5,402 nucleotides of DNA, taken from positions 1 to 5,402 of the forward strand of contig VBKX01000525.1 in NCBI GenBank assembly GCA_005879435.1. Reading direction: 5' to 3'. This DNA is from Deltaproteobacteria bacterium. Its GTDB lineage: Bacteria; Desulfobacterota; Binatia; UBA9968. The notes beneath the pieces are model-generated. The model was not told the DNA's origin, searched no databases, and was given only the letters and a program-made list of their open reading frames with translations. The position numbers and the translations under genes were made by a program. Below, piece after piece: positions 1-5,402 of the stretch. Every line of letters starts with the position of its first letter. The stretch's first letter is position 1.

Positions 1-1
1 T

Positions 2-1654
2 GACTCGCCTTATTTTTACGGACCCCTCTTGGTTTTCGATACCATTGTCCTAGGCGCGGTCCTCAGCACCAGTGGAACGGCAAGTCCAGACTTTTACTTC
101 GCTTGTCTTTTTACCGTGATCTTGAGCTGCATATGTAATGATGCGCGGGGCTTACTGGTCGTCACGATACTGGCCCCGCTGATCTACGGGTACTTCGTCT
201 TTAGCAGCGCCGAGTCTTTGAATCCGAGCATCTATTTGCGGTTGCCCTTCCCATTCGTGATTTCTTTATTCTACGGTTATTTTGCTCAGGTCGAGCGGCT
301 ACGGCGGACCGCGCGGGATAAGGAGGAACAAATGGCGCGGCAACAAAAGGCCGCCGAGGAGATTCGCCGCCAACGGGAACGGTTGGAGGTCCTGCATCAG
401 GTCAATTTGTCGGTCACATCGACCATTGATAAAGCAGAGATCCTTGCGTCATTTCTGGAGATGGCGCTCATGTATCTTCCCTACGCGGCAGCGATCGTTA
501 GGCTCAAAAGTACCGGTGCCGACGTCCCCGAAACCGTGGCCGCGCGTGGACTCAAGACCAAAGCGCTTGACGCTGTAAAAAAGTCGTTGGATTTCACTGA
601 TCGCGTGGTTGCCGAGCAGAGGCCGGTGCAAGTTCGGAATGTTTTCACGGATCGGCAGGTGCAAAATCTTGATCTTTTAGAAGGCGAAGGACTCGTCACA
701 TCCCTGGGCGTTCCACTCGTGGCCAACAATAAGGCGCTCGGGTGTTTGGTTTTTCTGACACGCGAGGAGCATGAGTTTAACGAAGAAGAGATCGATTTTT
801 TATCGACCCTTGCCGGCCAGGCCGCTATCGCAATCCACCATTCAGAGCTCTATGATCGAAGCCAGCAACAGGCCGAGGAGCTTATCGATGCGCACAAGAT
901 CAAAGACGAGTTTTTGAAAGTCGTCTCAACCCAGCTCAAGACGCCGCTAAACGTGATTACGGGCTACTCGGACATGTTTTTGCAGGGGTTGTTGGGCGAG
1001 ATGACCGCCATTCAAGAAAAGGCGATCGAAACCGTCGCGAGGCAATCCAAAGAATTGCATGGATTGATCAATACCGTGCTGCAGGTGAGCAGCATGGAGG
1101 CTGAGACGCTGCAGGTCGACCTCCACGAGGTCAACTTGTGGGAATTCCTCTCGGAGCTGCGAGCGTTCTACGATTATCCGTTCGCGAAAGACGTAAAGTT
1201 GGTCTGGAATTATCCGGCCGATTTGCCTTCGGTTCAGGGTGACCGGGCCAAGCTTAAACGTATCCTGGAAAATCTCATCGGCAATGCGCTCAAGTTCACT
1301 GAGCATGGCACGGTCACGGTTCTGGTACGTTATTTGGCGGACAAAAAAGTGCTCGAGTTTAGGATCAGCGACACCGGTGTAGGAATCCCGCGGGAGCAAA
1401 TTTCCACGATCTTTGAGAAATTCCGCCAGGTGAGCGCGCATACGGGAATGGAGCATGGCGGTGTAGGATTGGGGCTGTATATCGTCAAAAAGTATCTCGA
1501 TCTCCTCGGCGGCACTATCCAAGTCGAGAGCCGCGCCGGCGCGGGTTCAACGTTTGTTCTACGGATCCCCGCTCCATTGCACAGCAGCTCGACTGCGCAT
1601 GAACAACTCCTATTGCCGACTGCGGGAGAGACTTTTGGAGCGGATTCGAGATAA
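2..1654 (+). CDS. Membrane GAF-domain sensor histidine kinase-like protein lacking the H-box histidine (5' partial)
   Basis: The frame is open from the left edge, so the true start lies outside the window; the TTG at 29 is only an internal candidate, and residue numbers here count from it. Residues 1-86 form several hydrophobic segments (about 3-14, 22-36, 41-58, 72-85), a membrane sensor region that probably continues upstream. A charged, coiled-coil-like linker (about 87-122) follows, then a GAF domain (about 125-272), a DHp/HisKA-like region (about 290-355) and an HATPase_c domain (about 400-515). The ATP-binding boxes look intact: N-box NLIGNALKF with N419, G1 box DTGVGIP at 448-454, F-box FEKFRQ at 462-467, and G2 box GGVGLGL at 477-483. 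The H-box reads VVSTQLKTPLNVI, so Thr301 sits where family members have the phosphorylated His. By family knowledge such proteins sense a signal and phosphorylate a response regulator; here autophosphorylation on His is doubtful. The next gene is convergent, so no partner regulator lies downstream. Confidence 0.93.
   Translation, partial: DSPYFYGPLLVFDTIVLGAVLSTSGTASPDFYFACLFTVILSCICNDARGLLVVTILAPLIYGYFVFSSAESLNPSIYLRLPFPFVISLFYGYFAQVERLRRTARDKEEQMARQQKAAEEIRRQRERLEVLHQVNLSVTSTIDKAEILASFLEMALMYLPYAAAIVRLKSTGADVPETVAARGLKTKALDAVKKSLDFTDRVVAEQRPVQVRNVFTDRQVQNLDLLEGEGLVTSLGVPLVANNKALGCLVFLTREEHEFNEEEIDFLSTLAGQAAIAIHHSELYDRSQQQAEELIDAHKIKDEFLKVVSTQLKTPLNVITGYSDMFLQGLLGEMTAIQEKAIETVARQSKELHGLINTVLQVSSMEAETLQVDLHEVNLWEFLSELRAFYDYPFAKDVKLVWNYPADLPSVQGDRAKLKRILENLIGNALKFTEHGTVTVLVRYLADKKVLEFRISDTGVGIPREQISTIFEKFRQVSAHTGMEHGGVGLGLYIVKKYLDLLGGTIQVESRAGAGSTFVLRIPAPLHSSSTAHEQLLLPTAGETFGADSR
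401..844 (+). other. GAF domain within the sensor kinase-like protein
   Basis: Residues about 125-272 (counted from the TTG at 29) have the typical GAF layout. An opening helix covers VNLSVTSTIDKAEIL. The core contains a loop-and-strand segment around DRVVAEQRPVQVRNVF, then TSLGVPLVANNKALGCLVF. The closing helix is FLSTLAGQAAIAIHHSEL, which runs into the DHp region. GAF domains bind small ligands or chromophores or serve as dimer-signalling modules. No ligand can be named: the Cys of bilin-binding GAFs is not evident, and no cyclic-nucleotide NKXFDE signature is seen. Confidence 0.75.
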
Positions 1655-1711
1655 GAGGTGTAAAAGGGTGACAATCTATCTTCGATGGAACGCGTCAGTT
1701 CTCGGATGTGC

Positions 1712-2548
1712 TTAATTAGGAGTATCGAGGAACGCGCGGTTGTCCCGTTTTAAATACATTCTGACCCAGAGATCGTACAAATTATCCGGCCTGAAGACAT
1801 CAATTTCTTTTTGCCCGTGCGGCGTCTCCACGACGATGCTTACTGACAATTCCTGCCACGCGATCCCCAACAATCGCTCGCCTCTCTGCCTGACCAGGTC
1901 ACCGATGGTTCGGAGCAATTGCGATAAACGGTGGCCATCGGCATTACCGCTTTGCTGACGGCGGCGGGCGCGCTGTTCCTTTTCTATTCGGTCTAGTTCC
2001 TGCACCGAGTAACGCAGCCTTTTCCCAGTCCGAGAAGCTGAGAGCGGGAAGGGTTCTTCATGACCCAGTGGACGCGCCGGCGTCTTGTTCCTCCATAATT
2101 TCTGCAGCCGGTTTTTGCTGATGCGAAAAAGCGGATCGACACTCTCACCTTGATCGTTTTCTTTAACCCATACCAAATACGAATCGCCGACGTATTCCAG
2201 ATTGAAGGAGGAGAGTTGGAGATTCTCTAGATCCTGGCCGATGGCGCGCAAATGGCGGGCATAATCCGCGGGGCTGATTTTTGTATCCATCAGATCGTTC
2301 GGGTTCCGACCGAGTAGGCTCGCCGCCGATGGATCCAGTTTGCCGCGCACCAATCGCAACGTCGTTCGTCGCGGCATCCGAGGCGGTTTCGGAACTCCTC
2401 GAATGATATTATGCACAGGTAGCTTATAGTTGCAATTCAAACAAAAATTGGTAACGGAGACGGCGCGCCCTCTTAGGCGCTTGTTAGCGACCACGAATCC
2501 GATGAAGTAATCGCACTTGGGGCAGTGACGCGCTCGATATTTCGCCAT
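1712..2548 (-). CDS. Uncharacterised zinc-ribbon protein with apparent internal domain duplication
   Basis: This 278-residue protein starts at an ATG (2546-2548) and stops at TAA (1712-1714). I do not recognise a named family. The N-terminus carries two Cys pairs, CPKC at 9-12 and CLNC at 36-39, with a 23-residue spacing typical of a zinc ribbon. A basic, proline-rich stretch follows (about 50-70). Two segments of about 50-55 residues resemble each other: 99-152 (opening HLRAIGQDLENL, closing LQKLW) and 211-261 (opening LLRTIGDLV, closing LYDLW). They are separated by a highly charged, probably helical linker (about 182-199, rich in Arg, Lys, Glu and Gln). There is no signal peptide or membrane segment, so it is probably cytoplasmic. 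The ribbon and basic charge would suit nucleic-acid or protein binding, but that is inference. No strong Shine-Dalgarno precedes the ATG. It converges on the kinase gene and diverges from the amidohydrolase gene. Confidence 0.85.
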   Translation of the reverse strand: MAKYRARHCPKCDYFIGFVVANKRLRGRAVSVTNFCLNCNYKLPVHNIIRGVPKPPRMPRRTTLRLVRGKLDPSAASLLGRNPNDLMDTKISPADYARHLRAIGQDLENLQLSSFNLEYVGDSYLVWVKENDQGESVDPLFRISKNRLQKLWRNKTPARPLGHEEPFPLSASRTGKRLRYSVQELDRIEKEQRARRRQQSGNADGHRLSQLLRTIGDLVRQRGERLLGIAWQELSVSIVVETPHGQKEIDVFRPDNLYDLWVRMYLKRDNRAFLDTPN

Positions 2549-2574
2549 TGCAGGTTAGCTCTATATTGGCGAGG

Positions 2575-2603
2575 GTTGTAAGCGGATCAGCGCCGAAAGT
2601 CAA
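2575..2603 (-). promoter_or_regulatory. Candidate sigma70-type promoter for the zinc-ribbon gene
   Basis: On the minus strand a TTGACT hexamer (2598-2603, five of six matches to the -35 consensus) lies exactly 17 bp before TACAAC (2575-2580, four of six matches to the -10 consensus). Transcription would begin near 2568, leaving a leader of about 20 nt before the ATG at 2548. Position, spacing and orientation all fit, but the -10 is imperfect and no experimental support is available. Confidence 0.4.
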
Positions 2604-2878
2604 GCCAGATCAGCTTTTTTGTTAAAAATTCCAGATGCTTAGCCCGCGGTTGTGTCGCCTGCCCGCACCGCGGTCATTTCTGGCAAAAGGTGTCGTTCGT
2701 TGGTCAGAAATGGGGCCTACGCATACTTCGAAAACCATTTACGACAAAATCGCGATGCGCGGCAAATTGGTTTGTAAAACCGTCCTGCGTGGTGTTCTAA
2801 GGCCCGGAGTTCTGACTTCAGAGACAATCAATGGCCACGGGCAATTTATGTCGAGGCTCTTTTTCGCCAACGCCGCTT

Positions 2879-2896
2879 TATGATAGAAAATTCTAT
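2879..2896 (+). promoter_or_regulatory. Candidate -10 element overlapping a small palindrome upstream of the amidohydrolase gene
   Basis: TATGAT at 2879-2884 matches five of six bases of the -10 consensus and would place the transcript start about 40 nt before the ATG at 2932. It overlaps the inverted repeat ATAGAA-AA-TTCTAT (2883-2896), which could be an operator. The -35 region (around 2855-2862) is a poor match, so the promoter would be weak or activator-dependent if real. Confidence 0.25.
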
Positions 2897-2919
2897 TACC
2901 AGCGGAGTAAAAATCTTTT

Positions 2920-2926
2920 AGGGGAG
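2920..2926 (+). promoter_or_regulatory. Shine-Dalgarno site of the amidohydrolase gene
   Basis: AGGGGAG lies 5 nt before the ATG at 2932. It supports that start over upstream alternatives. The metal-binding DCDGH motif begins only nine residues after this start, as expected for the family. Confidence 0.75.
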
Positions 2927-2931
2927 TTGAC

Positions 2932-4014
2932 ATGGCGGACAACATTACTGTCTTTGATTGTGACGGTCATATCATCGAATCGATCCCGGAAATGGTACCG
3001 TTCCTCGATCCCGTCGACCGCGAAGTCGCGCTAACACCGTCGCGCAATCGTCAAGGAGTTTTCGCCAGCCTCGACGATATTCACTATCCGCGCAACGTAC
3101 GGAAGTCAGGAGAGGTGGAAGCGCCGCGCCGGTCGCGGATCGATGCCAGCAATCATCGGAAGGGCTCGGGTGAGGATTGGGTGGCGTTCTTGGAAAAAGC
3201 GGGAGTTTCCGAAGCGGTGTTGTTTCCATCCGAGGGGCTCTCGGTGGGTTTTTTTCAGCAGGCGGATTACGCGACGCGCGTGTGCCATGCCTTTAACGAT
3301 TATGTTTCGGAGCGCTACCGCAAAGTCGACAAGCGGCTTCATCCGATGGGTTTGATCGCTCTGCAAGACGTCAAGGGAGCCGTGAAAGAACTGCGCCGCC
3401 TGGTGTTGGATCTCAAACTTCCCGGCGCGATGTTGCCGTCGCGCGGTTTGCCGCTGCATCTCGGCCATGATTATTACTGGCCGGTGTATGAAGAAGCGGC
3501 CAATCTCGGCTGCGCTCTGGGGATTCACGGCGGATCGAGCGTTGGGCTCGGCGCCGATACATTTACCGATCCATGGGCCGCTCGGGTGTTGCGTCATCCG
3601 GTGCCGCTTGCACTGGAGTTTGTGTCGTTGGTCTACCACGGCGTGCTCGATCGCTATCGCGATTTGCACATCGGGTTCTTCGAAGGGGGCTGCGCGTGGT
3701 TGCTGTTGCTCAAAGACCGCATGGATCGCGACGACAACGTCTATACGACCAGCACGGGGCATTCGCGCAGTCTCAACGATTATCTCGCCAGTGGCCAGGT
3801 TCTTGTCGGTTGCGAAGGCAACGAATGGATTTTGCCCTACGTGATCAAGCAATGTGGTGCCGACGCCTTTTCCTACGCTTCAGACTATCCGCATGAGGTC
3901 GATTTAGTGGCGGCGAAGCAGATGATTCACGACACAGTTGAACGTCCGGATTTGACTCATGCGGAGAAGGCTGCGGTCCTAGGTGATAATGCCAAGCGAT
4001 TTTTTCGGGTGTAA
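2932..4014 (+). CDS. Amidohydrolase 2 family metal-dependent hydrolase (Amidohydro_2)
   Basis: The 360-residue protein is of normal length for the Amidohydro_2 group (ACMSD-like TIM barrels). Likely metal and catalytic residues appear in the expected order: the N-terminal DCDGH (D9, D11, H13), H199 in GIHGGSS after a barrel strand, H246 in LHIGFFEGGCAW, and D318 in YASDYPH near the C-terminus. A conserved-looking FEGGCAWLLLLKDRMDR segment (250-266) follows the H246 strand. Members hydrolyse or decarboxylate small cyclic or aromatic acids using one divalent metal ion. The substrate cannot be told from the sequence. There is no signal peptide, so it is probably cytoplasmic. It is transcribed alone: divergent from the zinc-ribbon gene, convergent with the EutA homologue, and followed by its own hairpin terminator. 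It could be a decarboxylase rather than a hydrolase; the fold assignment is firmer than the reaction. Confidence 0.93.
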   Translation: MADNITVFDCDGHIIESIPEMVPFLDPVDREVALTPSRNRQGVFASLDDIHYPRNVRKSGEVEAPRRSRIDASNHRKGSGEDWVAFLEKAGVSEAVLFPSEGLSVGFFQQADYATRVCHAFNDYVSERYRKVDKRLHPMGLIALQDVKGAVKELRRLVLDLKLPGAMLPSRGLPLHLGHDYYWPVYEEAANLGCALGIHGGSSVGLGADTFTDPWAARVLRHPVPLALEFVSLVYHGVLDRYRDLHIGFFEGGCAWLLLLKDRMDRDDNVYTTSTGHSRSLNDYLASGQVLVGCEGNEWILPYVIKQCGADAFSYASDYPHEVDLVAAKQMIHDTVERPDLTHAEKAAVLGDNAKRFFRV

Positions 4015-4026
4015 AAAATCGCCTGG

Positions 4027-4071
4027 GTTCAAATCGTTCAAGACGTTCAAAAAGTTCAAACCGTTGAAAGC
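4027..4071. repeat. Five tandem 9-bp repeats (GTTCAANNN)
   Basis: GTTCAA occurs at 4027, 4036, 4045 and 4054, and the variant GTTGAA at 4063, all exactly 9 bp apart. The first six bases of each unit are conserved and the last three vary (ATC, GAC, AAA, ACC, AGC). The array fills the gap between the amidohydrolase stop and the terminator hairpin, and its last unit overlaps the 5' arm of the hairpin. Antisense translation gives a Phe/Leu-Glu-Arg-rich pattern, but that frame is not a credible gene. Function is unknown; a slippage-generated microsatellite is the simplest reading. Confidence 0.8.
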
Positions 4072-4100
4072 CGGGAGAGGACAACTTCCCCGGCTTTTTA
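4067..4100 (+). terminator. Rho-independent terminator at the convergent junction
   Basis: AAAGCCGGG (4067-4075) pairs with CCCGGCTTT (4089-4097), and an inner GAGG/CTTC extension closes an ACAA loop with one bulged A. Five T residues (4095-4099) follow the G+C-rich stem on the + strand, so it best serves the amidohydrolase gene. On the minus strand the hairpin ends in only three T, so it may also stop transcription of the EutA homologue, but less efficiently. The EutA stop codon (TAA, from 4098-4100) lies inside the T tract. Confidence 0.85.
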
Positions 4101-5402
4101 TTGTTGGGGCGAGGTGGGGAAGATCAGCGATTTGATTACCACCGGAACGGCGCCGGACGATTGAATCAGCGCGCCGATGTCGATGTAGTCAAAATCGCTG
4201 AGCGCGATGCCGTCGATGGAAATAATCGCATTTTGCAGCTGCAATTCTTCCTGGAAATGAAGCCCGACAATACCACCGATGTCGCCGTCATTCACTAATA
4301 CGAGCGGGTGAGCTTTGGCGAAGATATCTTTGAGTCCTTCGGCGACGCCACTGCAGAAAGACTGCAAACGAAAGAAGGTCGCTGAGCCGTCCCAATGAAA
4401 CGCGATGGCTACGGGTTGGCGTCCGTGCAGCAGATCCAAGCGTCTTAACGCATTTAGCAGCGCGTCGCGGACCGCATCTGTGGTGAAATCATCCTCGTTT
4501 AACGGAAACTCCGGCGCGACTACCGCGACGTTGCGCACGGGAACGGCGTCTTCCGGGGAAATGAAAACCGTGTTGCCGCTCACCTGCACGGTATATTGCG
4601 AGGCGCCGATGACGGTGGCGCGAATGCGCGCGTTGGGTTCCATGACGAGGAGTCCTAAATCGCCCGTGCGCTTGTGCTCCTCTTCTGCGATCCATGGTCC
4701 GAGATCGCCGAAACTGGTCTTGGTGCGATTGTAGATGAACTCCGATACGCCACCGGAAAACATTACGCAGTCGATTTCCCCTTTGTAGGTTAGAGGCGGG
4801 AGGCGCAGAAGGCCTTTAATCTCGTCGGTGATGGATTGCGGCTTCAACATGGCAAATAGTTTATCCACCATGCCCGAGACCATTTTGCGCAGGTTTGCTT
4901 CGGCGATTTTTTCGCCGAGCGCCACTGAAAATCCGGCCCAGCCGGCGTGCTTACGGGCGGCTTCCTCGATACGCACGATGGCGCCGTCTTTGTCGAAGGC
5001 GAGCAAGCGTGCGCCTACGTCGATGGCCGAAACTTCTTGAACCTTGCCGTTATTACAGATTGCAAACTTGCTCGTGCCGCCGCCGACGTCGATGTTAAGG
5101 ACGACGCCGCCCATTTTTTCTGAGTGCGCCACCGCCCCCGAGCCGTGAGCCGCCATCGTAGCCTCCAAACCGTCGCCTGCGCTTACGGCCACGAATTTGC
5201 CCGCCTCCTCAGCGAAGAGCTCGGCGATGGCGCGAGCGTTGCGCCGGCGCACGGCGACTCCGGTGAGAATGAGGGCGCCGGTATCGACTTCTTCGCGTTT
5301 GATCTTAGCCTTTTTGTATTGCTCGTTGATGAACTCTTCGAGACCTTCGACATCGATTCTGGTGTCGTCGACGTAGGGCGTGAGGAGTATTGCCGATTCG
5401 TT
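4098..5402 (-). CDS. eutA: Ethanolamine ammonia-lyase reactivating factor EutA homologue (5' partial)
   Basis: The frame reads through to the right edge, so the N-terminus is missing; 434 residues are visible against about 467 in the E. coli protein. The GTG at 5252 is internal, because the 50 upstream codons continue the family sequence, including VDTGALILTG. By family knowledge EutA is an actin-fold ATPase that releases damaged cobalamin from ethanolamine ammonia-lyase EutBC so that fresh coenzyme B12 can bind. Visible signatures are the phosphate-2 loop NIDVGGGTSK (about 5064-5093), an adenosine-type FSGGVSEFIY motif (about 4731-4760), the RATVIGASQYTVQVSGNT stretch (about 4569-4622) and a C-terminus DYIDIG...VPVVIKSLIFP. 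The N-terminal phosphate-1 loop should lie just off the edge. The usual AGPxLE motif reads AGDGLE here. No EutB or EutC is seen, so the client enzyme is unproven; it may lie further right or be another B12 enzyme. Confidence in the family is high, in the exact role moderate. Confidence 0.92.
   Translation of the reverse strand, partial: NESAILLTPYVDDTRIDVEGLEEFINEQYKKAKIKREEVDTGALILTGVAVRRRNARAIAELFAEEAGKFVAVSAGDGLEATMAAHGSGAVAHSEKMGGVVLNIDVGGGTSKFAICNNGKVQEVSAIDVGARLLAFDKDGAIVRIEEAARKHAGWAGFSVALGEKIAEANLRKMVSGMVDKLFAMLKPQSITDEIKGLLRLPPLTYKGEIDCVMFSGGVSEFIYNRTKTSFGDLGPWIAEEEHKRTGDLGLLVMEPNARIRATVIGASQYTVQVSGNTVFISPEDAVPVRNVAVVAPEFPLNEDDFTTDAVRDALLNALRRLDLLHGRQPVAIAFHWDGSATFFRLQSFCSGVAEGLKDIFAKAHPLVLVNDGDIGGIVGLHFQEELQLQNAIISIDGIALSDFDYIDIGALIQSSGAVPVVIKSLIFPTSPQQ

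Larger units (their letters stand above)
2549..2931. other. Divergent intergenic region (383 bp) with short inverted repeats
   Basis: This region lies between the start codons of two divergent genes. It holds a candidate minus-strand promoter (2575-2603). Its inverted repeats are CCGCGGT/ACCGCGG (2644-2650 and 2667-2673), ATTTCTG/CAGAAAT (2676-2682 and 2705-2711), TCTGA-CT-TCAGA (2811-2822) and ATAGAA-AA-TTCTAT (2883-2896). A TATGAT hexamer at 2879-2884 could be a -10 for the + strand gene, although no good -35 is found 16-18 bp upstream. Short open frames here, such as 2635-2883 on +, have no ribosome site or recognisable product and are not called as genes. No tRNA or other RNA gene was recognised. 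Confidence 0.6.

Noticed and set aside
947..1522. Open frame of 191 codons on the minus strand inside the kinase gene
   Set aside because: It is antisense to the DHp/HATPase coding region, its content is explained by the codon bias of the kinase, and there is no independent domain signal.
1655..1711. Possible terminator between the convergent kinase and zinc-ribbon genes
   Set aside because: Only a weak GAAC-GCGTCA-GTTC stem is present and no T tract follows it on either strand.
2635..2883. Possible 82-codon gene on + in the divergent intergenic region
   Set aside because: There is no Shine-Dalgarno before the ATG, no recognisable product, and it overlaps other equally open short frames on both strands.
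3106..3852. Long open frame of 248 codons on the minus strand inside the amidohydrolase gene
   Set aside because: It lies wholly antisense to a well-supported gene with conserved catalytic motifs, its translation is His/Arg/Gln-rich with no recognisable domain, and long antisense frames are common in G+C-biased genes.
4027..4071. CRISPR array or replication iterons
   Set aside because: The units are 9 bp with no unique spacers of CRISPR length, and no cas or replication initiator gene is present.
3845..4084. 79-codon minus-strand frame with a repetitive Phe/Leu-Glu-Arg pattern
   Set aside because: The repetitive protein pattern is simply the 9-bp DNA repeat read in frame; the rest is antisense to the amidohydrolase C-terminus and the frame starts within the terminator hairpin.
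5250..5252. GTG as the true start of the EutA homologue
   Set aside because: The upstream 50 codons to the window edge are open and continue the EutA family sequence (VDTGALILTG and preceding residues), so the gene starts outside the window.

Overview
The window holds four protein-coding genes on a bacterial chromosome segment of moderate-to-high G+C. No rRNA, tRNA, CRISPR array, transposase or phage gene is visible. Gene style (a TM-GAF sensor kinase, an Amidohydro_2 metal hydrolase and an EutA homologue outside an obvious eut operon) would suit an uncultured soil or sediment lineage such as Tectomicrobia/NC10/Binatota-like or deltaproteobacterial groups. That is an impression from protein style, not a classification.

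Layout, left to right. (1) A membrane sensor histidine-kinase-like gene on +, open at the left edge and ending at 1654. (2) A convergent minus-strand gene, 1712-2548, encoding an unrecognised protein with an N-terminal four-cysteine zinc ribbon and what looks like a duplicated domain. (3) A 383-bp divergent intergenic region, 2549-2931, with a candidate promoter for the zinc-ribbon gene, several short inverted repeats and a clear Shine-Dalgarno for the next gene. (4) An amidohydrolase-2 family gene on +, 2932-4014. (5) A short convergent junction with five tandem 9-bp repeats running into a strong hairpin terminator. (6) A minus-strand EutA homologue (ethanolamine ammonia-lyase reactivating factor family) from 4098 to beyond the right edge.

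The genes are all separately oriented (+, -, +, -), so nothing in the window is an operon and no shared pathway can be demonstrated. The most notable observation is that the kinase has an intact-looking ATP-binding domain but carries Thr where the phosphoacceptor His of the H-box should be. This makes it a candidate pseudo-histidine kinase. The other second-look items are the uncharacterised zinc-ribbon protein with an internal repeat, the exact 9-bp tandem repeat beside the terminator, and the EutA homologue with no EutBC partner in view. I see no convincing new multi-gene system here.
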